Of a stretch of DNA of 31,334 nt, positions 17,167 to 25,168 are shown one piece after another (within the stretch, counting starts at the first letter, position 1; every line of letters starts with the position of its first letter). Source of the DNA: a virus. The translations under genes and the position numbers were made by a program. Under the pieces are notes generated by a model. The model did no database searches, had not been told where the DNA came from, and saw nothing but the letters and a program-made list of their open reading frames with translations. The DNA lies in IMG/VR virus record IMGVR_UViG_3300031601_000015, positions 1 to 31,334 of that record; one strand, 5' to 3'.

Positions 17167-18657
17167 TTATCTCCCATACTCCCTCATATACTCCAACATA
17201 GATTTTACGAAACTAAATCTTGGACCTCGATTTTTTATCATCCTTGCATCAGCTGAATATTTTAATGTGAAATCCATCACATAACATCTAGGACTTATCT
17301 GTACATTTCTACGAACACGGCCAATACACTGTTTCCTGATGAGAGGAGAACCAATTGGGCTAAAAAAACCAACCATATCAGTCACTGTACCATCAAATCC
17401 TTCTTTGGAACAGATATCTTGTGCTATTAAAACTCTATAAGTTAGATCAGTTTGAAAGTCTTTAATAGCTTTCTTTCTAGCATCATGACTTTGACCACCA
17501 AATACAGCACTATATTTAATTTTTGCTTTCTTAAACGCACGTTGCATCGCTTCCAATTCACCTTGCCAGTGATAAAACATAATGAGTTTCTTATGTGTTC
17601 CATTTAACTTATCAACTACAGCCTCAGCCTTTGGATTAGATGTAAGATGGTGGATGATTTTCTTTTTAGTATCAGAGATAGTCTCATAGAAAAATCCGGA
17701 GGCGAGTTCTTTACAAAGCATACCAATAGCGGAGGGATTCCCATTGGCTGAAATAGCAATACCTTTATGAATGAATTTTCCTGTTCGGATCAATATATTC
17801 TGAAGTTTCAAGAATTCAGAAGTGGCTTGACATTCAATCACAGTGTCTGTCACTTCTGGCATGTCACAACATTCTGTGTCTTCAAATCTAATTACAGATT
17901 GTTCAGCTCTATTCAGAATTTTTGGTTCTGCTCCTTTATTAATTTCCCATTCAAATACTGACTTGTGAAAATACTTTAAAAGATAACCATAAAAATTTGT
18001 TCCTAAGGAAACCCCATGATCAATAACTTTCATGATATTAAAAAGTTCCAGGAGGGAATGATCAATTGGCGTACCTGTCATGCCAATAGTATAAGAAACA
18101 AGTTTACTGAGTTCATAACATATTTCAGACTGAAGAGAATTATAGGTCTTGCATCTATGAACTTCATCTAAAATCAGTCCATCAAAACCATACTTATGAA
18201 TTTTATTAAGATCAATAACCCATTTATTTACAATTTTTCCTGTCTTTTTATTAAGTGTAAGTTTACGTTTAGCAAAAACAGATTTTAAACCTTCATAATT
18301 GATTGTGACCATGTTTAAAGATTTGGATGTAAAAATTTTCTCTCGTTCTCTTTTTGTTCCAACAGCAAAATCAATAGAATAATTTGTAAAGGCAGGTGTA
18401 TCTCTTTCCCAAGCACTGTATGCGGAAGATGGACAACATGTTAAAATCTTATTGCAATGCCAGATGTTTTTCATAGTCATTAAGGCCAAAGGTGTTTTTC
18501 CTGTACCGACATCATGAAAAAAACCTACTCGATTTCTTGATTCAGCAAATACCATAGAAAAATATTGATGCCAATACGGAGAAAGTTTGAAATCCATTTC
18601 TTCAAAAATGTACTCACATTCAATTTTAGAAAGAGATTTGTAGTCTAAATTAGCCAT
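17167..18657 (-). CDS. Superfamily 2 DNA helicase (DEVH, SNF2/UvsW-like)
   Basis: The 496-residue protein has all main SF2 motifs: a Q-motif region, Walker A DVGTGKT (49-55), DEVH (164-167), TGTP (194-197) and motif VI QCIGRVRR (443-450). The spacing and the second domain (LIMFYHWQGELEAM) fit phage SNF2-like or UvsW-like helicases, which branch-migrate recombination intermediates or remodel replication forks. Its start abuts the DnaB-like stop, so both are co-translated. The C terminus lacks extra zinc or nuclease domains. Confidence 0.9.
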   Translation of the reverse strand: MANLDYKSLSKIECEYIFEEMDFKLSPYWHQYFSMVFAESRNRVGFFHDVGTGKTPLALMTMKNIWHCNKILTCCPSSAYSAWERDTPAFTNYSIDFAVGTKREREKIFTSKSLNMVTINYEGLKSVFAKRKLTLNKKTGKIVNKWVIDLNKIHKYGFDGLILDEVHRCKTYNSLQSEICYELSKLVSYTIGMTGTPIDHSLLELFNIMKVIDHGVSLGTNFYGYLLKYFHKSVFEWEINKGAEPKILNRAEQSVIRFEDTECCDMPEVTDTVIECQATSEFLKLQNILIRTGKFIHKGIAISANGNPSAIGMLCKELASGFFYETISDTKKKIIHHLTSNPKAEAVVDKLNGTHKKLIMFYHWQGELEAMQRAFKKAKIKYSAVFGGQSHDARKKAIKDFQTDLTYRVLIAQDICSKEGFDGTVTDMVGFFSPIGSPLIRKQCIGRVRRNVQISPRCYVMDFTLKYSADARMIKNRGPRFSFVKSMLEYMREYGR

Positions 18658-20052
18658 TTAATCATCATCTCCATGATCATCGTCATGTGATGTAAATTTT
18701 AACGGCCAACTGTAAAGTACTAATTGTCCAGCATCAAGTTGTGAATTGAAAGTACAACCCATATCCATTTTACCATGTCGATTTGCTATTATATACATTT
18801 GCATTCTATCCGTTGTAGAACGACTCTGAGACATGGTTTGGCTAATACCAAGAGCTAAATCCACATCACCAATTTTCTCAATATTCTCAGATGTAGATTC
18901 TTGTCCAAGAACTTTTTTCTTGAGATTTTGACGATTTACTTGACTTACTGTGACCATAAGCAAATTTCGCTCTTCAGCAATACGTTTTGAAACCATGTAA
19001 GCTTCATGAATTGCATTTCGTCTATTGTCACCGAATGGTAGTTTCATCTTTTCAATATAATCATTGATTATAACATCAGGTCTGAAACCATGTTGAACTT
19101 CCAGATATTCAACATATCGTTCTATCTCATCCATTGTTCCAGTTAAGGCAGGATATTTTTTTAACCAAAGTGTACCACCAAATTTCTCTGCTTTCTTTCG
19201 AGCTTTATACACATTAGTAGCATCATATACTGATGGAACCATTCGAGCATTTGTATCAATAATTTTCCCTTCATCATTAAATACTTCAAACTGTACAGAT
19301 TTGGCTTGATGTTCGCTTGTAAGTCCACCGAAGCACATATCATATCTTTTTTCACAATCATCACGAGAGAGCTCATGAGAAATATGAAGAACATTGAATC
19401 CATGGAGAAGAACTTCACGCCCTAAGTGAAATAAAAACCAAGACTTACGACCTTTAAATCCACCAAGAATGGTCACTAAATCACCTCTGCATAAACCTCT
19501 AGGAAGCATGTGATCAAGGTGTGGAATACCAAGTCCACAAATATAAGGAGCATCTTCATCAGTATAGTGATAGGAAGGAGGTGTAGCAGAGCTGTATTTG
19601 AGCCCATCTTCAATGACAGGAATGCCACTCCGAAGAGCCAAGGACATCAAAAGCTCAGCTTTATCAAATTCACCTTTGGCTGTTAATTTAGCAAATTTAA
19701 TAGCAGCTGATTCAAACTCTCGTGCTTTAATAAATTCAGAGATTCTACTAAGAATATAATGAATATCAGGTTTGTCCATATCTTGAATACGTACCAAGTA
19801 CGTGAGATAAAATTCTTGATCTTCATCTGATTTATTCTTGAGATGTCGTTCCAGCTCATCGTGGAAATGATTATCTGGAGCGGTTCCGAATTGATCGAAG
19901 TATGCATAACACCATGTGATAATATCTTCAGTGATCATAGAGGAAAAGTAGTCAGGCTTAACACTTTGTCGAGCTGACTTCAGAAATTTAGATGAAGTGA
20001 TTGCCAAGAATACAAATGCATCTTGAATCCTTTGTGAGATTACACTCTCCAC
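18658..20052 (-). CDS. DnaB-like replicative helicase with unusual P-loop
   Basis: The C-terminal RecA-fold ATPase of this 464-residue protein has P-loop GGFKGRKS (197-204), HISHELSRDD (223-232, catalytic Glu), Walker B VIINDY (327-332) and the polar-residue strand VTVSQVNRQ. The first 150 residues are helical as in DnaB N-domains but lack clear homology. It would unwind the fork ahead of the UDG-polymerase and pair with the primase. In the P-loop, arginine stands where glycine normally precedes the lysine. No helicase loader is obvious nearby; the rightward initiator candidate is 5.6 kb away. Confidence 0.88.
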   Translation of the reverse strand: MESVISQRIQDAFVFLAITSSKFLKSARQSVKPDYFSSMITEDIITWCYAYFDQFGTAPDNHFHDELERHLKNKSDEDQEFYLTYLVRIQDMDKPDIHYILSRISEFIKAREFESAAIKFAKLTAKGEFDKAELLMSLALRSGIPVIEDGLKYSSATPPSYHYTDEDAPYICGLGIPHLDHMLPRGLCRGDLVTILGGFKGRKSWFLFHLGREVLLHGFNVLHISHELSRDDCEKRYDMCFGGLTSEHQAKSVQFEVFNDEGKIIDTNARMVPSVYDATNVYKARKKAEKFGGTLWLKKYPALTGTMDEIERYVEYLEVQHGFRPDVIINDYIEKMKLPFGDNRRNAIHEAYMVSKRIAEERNLLMVTVSQVNRQNLKKKVLGQESTSENIEKIGDVDLALGISQTMSQSRSTTDRMQMYIIANRHGKMDMGCTFNSQLDAGQLVLYSWPLKFTSHDDDHGDDD

Positions 20053-20062
20053 ATCAGCCCTT

Positions 20063-20251
20063 TCAATTAGTTATTTCAACTGTGTCTTTCAAGGATTGCC
20101 TTAAAGCCCGAATATAATTAATCCTAGCTTCTTTATCAGGGAAAGCGGCAGTGATTCCGACATTCATTTTAGCTAACATCTTCTTATCCATATTGGAAAT
20201 GAAGTCACAGGGACGTCTATGTTTGATTTTTTTCTTTTTTTTCTTAGCCAT
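20063..20251 (-). CDS. Small basic protein, 62 aa
   Basis: The protein starts with a run of lysines (MAKKKKKKIKHRRP) and continues as a helix-rich 45-residue region. AAGGA lies eight bases before the ATG, and it sits ten bases upstream of the DnaB-like gene. The basic end could bind nucleic acid or the helicase. No family is recognised. Confidence 0.68.
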   Translation of the reverse strand: MAKKKKKKIKHRRPCDFISNMDKKMLAKMNVGITAAFPDKEARINYIRALRQSLKDTVEITN

Positions 20252-20301
20252 TAACGCATCCTTAGAGGTTTTTCAAAAAACATAAGGCATTTTATTATCT
20301 C

Positions 20302-20859
20302 CTATGCATCAAGAAATTCTTGTTTTAAGCCAAGATCTGTAAGTAATGCTCCGCGAATGGATGATGTTACAGTCATTGCTCCTGTGGATTGGATTCCACG
20401 ACAGGTCATACATTCATGTTCTGCTGTCAAAACAACGCCAACACCCTTAGGTTCTAAATATTCCATCAGTGTATCAGCCACTTGATCAGTTAGATGTTCT
20501 TGTACTTGAAGACGATGAGCAAAACATTCAAGTATACGAGCTAACTTAGATAACCCTGTGACTTTACCACTGGGAAGATATCCAATTTTTGCAGTACCTC
20601 TGAAAGAAACCAGATGATGAGCACAATGGCTGATAAAAGGAATATCCTTTACAATCACCAAGCTATCATACTTATCAACAAATTCAACATTCAGTATATC
20701 TTTGGGATCTTGACCATATCCCGCACCAAATGTTTTGATCCAAGCTTTGGCCACACGTTCAGGTGTGCGACGGAGATGTTGATCCTCCAAATCCAAACCC
20801 ATGCCTTCAATAAAATTCGCAATTGCTTTTTCCATTCGTGGTTGGTCGTACTGATGCAT
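20302..20859 (-). CDS. folE: FolE, GTP cyclohydrolase I
   Basis: FolE converts GTP to dihydroneopterin triphosphate, the first step of the 7-deazaguanine pathway. The protein has RTPERVAKAW (31-40), the zinc/catalytic region SHCAHHL (77-83), GKVTGLSKLAR (98-108), RLQVQEHLT (116-124) and HECMTCRG (148-155). Of two adjacent ATGs I prefer 20859, since GGAG is only two bases from the one at 20862. The common CEHH is CAHH here; the zinc ligands C79, H82 and C150 remain. The gene follows queE after nine bases, giving the first two pathway genes together. Confidence 0.95.
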   Translation of the reverse strand: MHQYDQPRMEKAIANFIEGMGLDLEDQHLRRTPERVAKAWIKTFGAGYGQDPKDILNVEFVDKYDSLVIVKDIPFISHCAHHLVSFRGTAKIGYLPSGKVTGLSKLARILECFAHRLQVQEHLTDQVADTLMEYLEPKGVGVVLTAEHECMTCRGIQSTGAMTVTSSIRGALLTDLGLKQEFLDA

Positions 20860-20868
20860 CATAACTCC

Positions 20869-21576
20869 TTAACGTTCTTCTATTGCATTTGGCCACAATA
20901 CTTTGTGGATTTGTAAACTGTATTGAATGTCCCACATCTCATCTTCAATCAACAACTCTGCCAATTGAGCAGCCCAAGTATACTTTGAAAGCTCTACATA
21001 ATCCTCATCACTAAGTGCGGGAGACACAGCTATCTGTGCTTTCATCATATGAAATTGACAGTCAAGAAGTGTTTTCATGTAGGTATACTCATCCTCAGAA
21101 GAAAGAACGAATTTAACAACATCTTCTTTTCTAAGTATCAAAAAGTTTTGAATGGACATTCGATGCTCCATTCCACTGGATGGCATCTTATAGTCCATCA
21201 CAATTCTGACATTAGGATTGTTTGCGATTTCAGAAGGAACCGCATAAGATCCATTTGTTTCAATTGATATCATTTGCTTAGGATATATACCAATGCCCAG
21301 TTGTTTGATTAAAGAAACAACTCCAATTATTTGTTCAAAGGGCTCCCCACCTGTAATTGTAATCTTTGGACTCCGCCGGAGCTTGTCAACAAGCACAGCA
21401 ATCGCCGTCTCTTTACCATCACACTGTTGTAGTGCATATTTGGTATCGCAATAGGTACACCTCAGGTTACACCCAGCAAGCCTAAGGAACGTGGTTAATT
21501 GGCCGGCACCTCTAAAGCCATTAACTTCTCCATCAATAGCCCTAAAAATGGATTTGACGAACAATGTGTTTCGCAT
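20869..21576 (-). CDS. queE: QueE, 7-carboxy-7-deazaguanine synthase (radical SAM)
   Basis: QueE makes 7-carboxy-7-deazaguanine from 6-carboxytetrahydropterin by radical SAM chemistry. The 235-residue protein has CNLRCTYC (Cys36, Cys40, Cys43 bind the 4Fe-4S cluster), TGGEPF (75-80) and the C-terminal LQIHKVLWPN typical of QueE. Its start overlaps the HNH stop by TAATG, with GGGGA ahead. Its substrate is made by QueD, for which I find no gene in this window. Confidence 0.95.
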   Translation of the reverse strand: MRNTLFVKSIFRAIDGEVNGFRGAGQLTTFLRLAGCNLRCTYCDTKYALQQCDGKETAIAVLVDKLRRSPKITITGGEPFEQIIGVVSLIKQLGIGIYPKQMISIETNGSYAVPSEIANNPNVRIVMDYKMPSSGMEHRMSIQNFLILRKEDVVKFVLSSEDEYTYMKTLLDCQFHMMKAQIAVSPALSDEDYVELSKYTWAAQLAELLIEDEMWDIQYSLQIHKVLWPNAIEER

Positions 21577-21986
21577 TACGTCCCCACAAAAATATTATAA
21601 ATATGTTTCCATATACGTCCATGAGAAATATCAGCAACGGTTGTTGCATGCACAGTATACATTTTAGCAAGCTTAGTATGTGTATACTTCTTTTCTGATA
21701 TTGACCAAAGGATATTGAGTACATCAAGGGGAAATAATTTTGAACGCCCATGTTTCTCACCAATATGAGAATGGCCATTTCTGATCATATCCGCCATATT
21801 TTGTTTATTGGTTCCCCAAGCAAGATTTTCAAGTTTATTATCTGTATTGATATCATTAAGATGCCTGCCGAGTTCCCCAAGCTTTGGTGGTCGTACAAAT
21901 GTGGTTAAAAACCTGTTGGATTTCTCAGACCAGACTTCCCCCTTCAAGTTTATATGGTATCCGGGGAAGCCTGGAATTGGTTTCAT
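21576..21986 (-). CDS. HNH homing endonuclease, paralogue of 16620-17165
   Basis: The 136-residue protein has PGFPGYHINLKGEVWS (NUMOD4-like), HNH motif GRHLNDINTDNKLENLAWGT and C-terminal WKHIYNI. Compared with the 16620-17165 protein it lacks the middle NUMOD part, but it shares LxPLDVxNIL and the WKHIY ending. AGAGG lies six bases upstream, inside the end of the DUF932 gene. It separates the DUF932 gene from queE and probably inserted there as a mobile unit. Confidence 0.88.
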   Translation of the reverse strand: MKPIPGFPGYHINLKGEVWSEKSNRFLTTFVRPPKLGELGRHLNDINTDNKLENLAWGTNKQNMADMIRNGHSHIGEKHGRSKLFPLDVLNILWSISEKKYTHTKLAKMYTVHATTVADISHGRIWKHIYNIFVGT

Positions 21987-21987
21987 A

Positions 21988-22968
21988 CTATGCCTCTACT
22001 AGAATATCGTATGCTCTCTGCTTTACCTCAGCCCCAGTACCCATTAAAACACTATTCATTCGAATTTCTTGAGGATCATGACCACCAGTGGCACGCGTGG
22101 TAGCAATATGGTCGATGTATTCACTGACACCATTTAAAGCGGCCCACTTTGTATTTTTTACAGCAGCATTACCCTTACCAGTGTATGCAAGGTCTGTAAC
22201 CTTTGCTCTAATGGCTTGGGTTTGTTTCGACAAAATTAATTCACCCGTCTTCTCACTCACGGTTCTAGGAAATACGGATTCAACGAAGAGCTCTATATCA
22301 TTATCATTCATTGAAGCATCCAGCAGACGATTGAATTGTACAGACATATTTTTGAAGTAATGATCAGTTAACTTCAAAAGCTCTCTGGCATTAGTTGCTT
22401 TCGTTTCCCAATTGGTGGTATGACGAATAGAACATTTCTGTTTAGTGTCTTCACCAAGTGCCATGCCAAGTGTATTGGCACAAACAACACGAACAGGAGT
22501 CATGCGAACATGAAGAGCAGAACTGCCATCATGTGCATTTGTAAGAAGAAGATATTTTTCAATAGCATCAGCACCAACTGTAACATCATTCGGGAATTTC
22601 ATAGTCATAAAGATGACCTTACCATTGAATAGTGAGCCAGCCGTGTGATACATTGCCTGACCTTCACCAACAATTGCATCAGCAAAGTTGAAGCAGTCCA
22701 GGTTCTGGATGACCTCGTATCTATTACCAACTGTGCCAAGAATAGAATGGTCTGTCATTCGCATGATGGCATGGCGGTCTGGAACAACAACATTTTCTTG
22801 CATCGGCGTACCTGCACCAAGTCGCACTTCCATAGGATATTTCTCAACCTCCCAATCTAGGCCAGCTGTCTTATGGCACTCTTCAGCTGTCATATCATAA
22901 TCAACCTGAACACCTAAACCGTGCCAAACAGCTCCATTCGCGACCATTGTTTCAACTTCTGCACTCAT
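21988..22968 (-). CDS. DUF932 phage/plasmid-like protein, 326 aa
   Basis: The protein fits the DUF932/TIGR03299 family found in phages and plasmids: an N-terminal AVWHGLGVQVD, a middle TPVRVVCANTLGMAL, and FNRLLDASMNDNDIELFV. The biochemical role of this family is not established. It is the first gene after the leftward promoter, 38 bases from the predicted transcription start, with AGGAG before the ATG. First-gene position suggests early, strong expression. Confidence 0.85.
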   Translation of the reverse strand: MSAEVETMVANGAVWHGLGVQVDYDMTAEECHKTAGLDWEVEKYPMEVRLGAGTPMQENVVVPDRHAIMRMTDHSILGTVGNRYEVIQNLDCFNFADAIVGEGQAMYHTAGSLFNGKVIFMTMKFPNDVTVGADAIEKYLLLTNAHDGSSALHVRMTPVRVVCANTLGMALGEDTKQKCSIRHTTNWETKATNARELLKLTDHYFKNMSVQFNRLLDASMNDNDIELFVESVFPRTVSEKTGELILSKQTQAIRAKVTDLAYTGKGNAAVKNTKWAALNGVSEYIDHIATTRATGGHDPQEIRMNSVLMGTGAEVKQRAYDILVEA

Positions 22969-23012
22969 GTTTTGTCTCCTGAATAAATTGATTAATTATT
23001 GTTTACATACAT

Positions 23013-23041
23013 ATTATAAAATATATGAAAGAAAAAATCAA
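23013..23041 (-). promoter_or_regulatory. Leftward sigma70-like promoter for the replication block
   Basis: On the minus strand TTGATT (23036-23041) is followed after exactly 17 bases by TATAAT (23013-23018). The predicted start is near 23006, leaving a short leader to the DUF932 start at 22968. It is the only strong promoter I see for the 23-kb leftward block. Confidence 0.8.
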
Positions 23042-23343
23042 CTGTATTCTTAGAATTGTTTAAAAAAATATAAGGTATGATGCCATTGCTATTATATGTA
23101 ATAAAAAGAGACTCCCCTAAAGAGATTAGATAGCCTCCAATGACCGGTATTATCAGATCCAACGCATAATATATCTCCCTTTTTATTTTATAAATTAATT
23201 TCATTATCATTTGTATTGTGGACTATAAGTCCTGCAAATTTGTTGGAGTTCATTTACTCCATGGTGGGCTCTTAACCCTTGAGATCTATTATAGTGTTTT
23301 TGTGTTCCTCAAATGATTTTTTTAAAAAATAACTTTAATTCTA
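23042..23343. other. Divergent intergenic region with three stem-loops
   Basis: Between the two outward promoters are three consecutive hairpins: GGACT-ATA-AGTCC (23220-23232), GGAGT-TCATTT-ACTCC (23245-23260) and GGG-CTCTTAA-CCC (23266-23278). The third loop looks like a tRNA-Lys anticodon loop, but no T-arm or acceptor pairing exists. Minus-strand reading frames here (for example 22992-23210 and 23188-23253) have no good ribosome site or are cut by stops, so I treat the coding signal as decayed or absent. The region may hold a small RNA or operator sites. Confidence 0.45.
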
Positions 23344-23372
23344 TTGACATTTTTTATTCAATACATTATATT
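23344..23372 (+). promoter_or_regulatory. Rightward sigma70-like promoter
   Basis: TTGACA (23344-23349, perfect consensus) is followed after 17 bases by TATATT (23367-23372). The predicted start near 23379 precedes the first rightward open frame, which begins at 23426. This is the best -35 box in the window, suggesting strong early transcription by host RNA polymerase. Confidence 0.8.
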
Positions 23373-23425
23373 GTGTTGTAAGTTAAAAATAAACAAAATG
23401 TTAAACAATTGAATGGAGAAAAATC

Positions 23426-23865
23426 ATGAATACTAAAAAAGAAACACAAGATTTTTTAACAAACATAACATATGAAGTAGTCACTAGATCTTAAGAAATT
23501 TTTAAAGAGGAGAGCAATAAAATCATTGCAGCATTATCTATATCTGAAAAAACATTTAATCAAATGATGCAATGGGACATTGCTAATTTAGTGTACTTAG
23601 AACATCTTTCAAAGAAATGTAATCTTCTAACATTCGTGATGAACAAAGAAGGTGTTGAAAGTGGATTACATATACTTCAGACAGAATTGGAAAAAGTGCA
23701 ATACTATTTATTAAAAATTTTCCACACAGCACAACACCTGAAGCCAATCGAGTAGTAGAGATGGAAGTCAGAGCAGAAGTTGAACTGTTGAAAAAGATCA
23801 AATATGCTCTCTCCGAAATAAATATTTGGAATAAAAACCAGGAAAAAGAAAATGATACGAAATAA
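23426..23865 (+). pseudogene. Broken gene just after the rightward promoter
   Basis: From ATG 23426 (GGAG upstream) the frame reads 22 codons to an in-frame TAA at 23492-23494, then stays open to TAG 23755. The second half, including MMQWDIANLVYLEHLSKK, is in the same frame as the first. Near 23690 (a run of five A) the coding signal seems to move to another frame, which reads PEANRVVEMEVRAEVELLKK and stops at 23865. One nonsense change plus one frameshift would make this a 146-residue helical protein turned pseudogene. Re-initiation at 23564 and 23761 as short proteins is the alternative. Confidence 0.6.
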
Positions 23866-24028
23866 AAAAGATCCTTTTGATGATATATGGGATTCAGTAA
23901 AGACTAGGTCCCCAAGGTGCAAAGATTCATGTGCCTGGTGCTATAAAGTAAGGCCATCATGGATGCTAAAATATACTACCATTACTGGAACTGTTTGTGA
24001 AATTTGTGTTGATAGTCACGGGAGATAA
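23852..24028 (+). CDS. Small zinc-ribbon-like protein, 58 aa
   Basis: ATG 23852 follows AGGA at eight bases, and the frame runs to TAA 24028, one base before the next gene. The product has C-x3-C-x2-C (CKDSCAWC) and later CEIC, a pattern that suggests a small zinc ribbon. It was probably missed by length filters. No specific function is known. Confidence 0.75.
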   Translation: MIRNKKDPFDDIWDSVKTRSPRCKDSCAWCYKVRPSWMLKYTTITGTVCEICVDSHGR

Positions 24029-24029
24029 G

Positions 24030-24311
24030 ATGAAAAAGAAAACATGCAGTACATGCATTTATCGGGATCTAAAAACGAAATGTTGTCGTTGTCCAAAAAT
24101 TAAAGAAATAGAACACCATAATAAAATGTCTCAAACTGAAATTGATATAAAAAATCATGATTGCTTGGTATACTCTTATTATGAGAGTGGAAGTTTTTGG
24201 GTGGGAGATGATTTCGGTTGTATTCATCATAAAACTTGTAGTATTCCATGTTATAAATGTGTCAATAATTTGTGTACACTTAGAAGAGACGATAAACCTA
24301 ATGTAAACTAA
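24030..24311 (+). CDS. Cysteine-rich protein, 93 aa
   Basis: ATG 24030 is chosen because GGAG lies five bases ahead and the upstream gene ends one base before it; a GTG frame from 23997 is less likely. The protein has CSTC, KCCRC, a YYESGSFWVGDDFGC region and a tail CSIPCYKC. I recall phage small proteins with an ESG-x-FWVG-x-x-FGC pattern; the function is unknown. It belongs to a cluster of zinc-ribbon genes here. Confidence 0.82.
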   Translation: MKKKTCSTCIYRDLKTKCCRCPKIKEIEHHNKMSQTEIDIKNHDCLVYSYYESGSFWVGDDFGCIHHKTCSIPCYKCVNNLCTLRRDDKPNVN

Positions 24312-24321
24312 AGAAAAACTC

Positions 24322-24546
24322 ATGATTACACTAGAAAAATATATCGAAGCAATGGGTAGTCCTCCACCATATAATAATCTAGAACGTTGTAACTGTCCTA
24401 ATGCAGGAGAACCTGGCCATCGTTATTGTGGATGGTGTCCAGATCATGATAAACCTAGAGCCATGTGTGGTTGTCAACTTAAATGGAAAGAAATAACAAC
24501 TAAATCTGTTTTTCATGACTTCAGAGGATTAAAAATAAAAAAATGA
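24322..24546 (+). CDS. Small Cys/His-rich protein, 74 aa
   Basis: The middle has RCNC, YCGWC and MCGC with nearby histidines, likely to bind one or two zinc ions. The ribosome site (AAAGAAAAA) is weak. It lies ten bases after the preceding cysteine-rich gene and is probably co-transcribed. No known function. Confidence 0.75.
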   Translation: MITLEKYIEAMGSPPPYNNLERCNCPNAGEPGHRYCGWCPDHDKPRAMCGCQLKWKEITTKSVFHDFRGLKIKK

Positions 24547-24598
24547 AAATAAACTAAAAACTTGTCAAAGATTATATTGATATTTTTGGAGTAAGACT

Positions 24599-25159
24599 AT
24601 GAATCAAGAAGAAGGAAACACATTAATTGCAACTATGCGACCTACAGTCGAGATATTAGCATTCCAAACATATCCAAAGATCAAAAAACCCACTCATCTA
24701 AGCGTTGATGATTTAATTCAAGAAGGTCTTATGGTATGTTATGAATGGGTAAAGCGATGGTACAAATCAGACTCTGGTGCTAGTATAAAGACATTTGCTA
24801 CCAGTGGAGTTAAGTTTCATTTCAAAGATCTTGTTATGAAGAGTTGGAAATCGGTGAATACAATTGCAAGTGTTGCTAATGAAGATGAAGAAAATACATC
24901 CTTTATTGATTCATTTCCCGGAAACACACGAACAGAAGTTCTAAATACAATCATCAATTTGTCCTCCTTTTCAATAAGAGAACAACAGTATATTGCATTG
25001 ATATTAGATCCTATAGATATTATTAAAAATGAAATTGTCAACCATCCCAGACAGCTTCGTCAATCGATAAGAAATTTTCTTACGATCTCTATTGACACGG
25101 AAAATGTTCTCCGTAAACAGATCCAGCTGAAACTGGAGACATTAAATGAACAGAATTAG
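24599..25159 (+). CDS. Sigma-70-like factor, region 2 type
   Basis: Residues about 34-80 of 186 (LSVDDLIQEGLMVCYEWVKR then GASIKTFATSGVKFHFKDLV) match sigma region 2.1-2.4 in layout, with the DLIQEG core-binding motif. A later stretch, SSFSIREQQYIALILDP, may be a degenerate region 4, but no clear helix-turn-helix follows. GGAG lies eight bases before the start. It could redirect host RNA polymerase to middle or late phage promoters, such as those before the portal gene. The call is moderate because region 4 is poor. Confidence 0.68.
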   Translation: MNQEEGNTLIATMRPTVEILAFQTYPKIKKPTHLSVDDLIQEGLMVCYEWVKRWYKSDSGASIKTFATSGVKFHFKDLVMKSWKSVNTIASVANEDEENTSFIDSFPGNTRTEVLNTIINLSSFSIREQQYIALILDPIDIIKNEIVNHPRQLRQSIRNFLTISIDTENVLRKQIQLKLETLNEQN

Positions 25160-25168
25160 GAGTCATAC

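Noticed and set aside
22992-23210. 72-codon minus-strand frame with a hydrophobic stretch
   Set aside because: It has no ribosome site, spans the leftward promoter, and competes with another frame in the same region.
23220-23283. tRNA-Lys-like anticodon loop CTCTTAA
   Set aside because: Neighbouring stems do not form D- or T-arms and the acceptor stem is absent.
23492-23494. TAA recoding as an amino acid
   Set aside because: TAA ends many intact genes in this window, including the SSB, polymerase and clamp genes, so reassignment is not supported.
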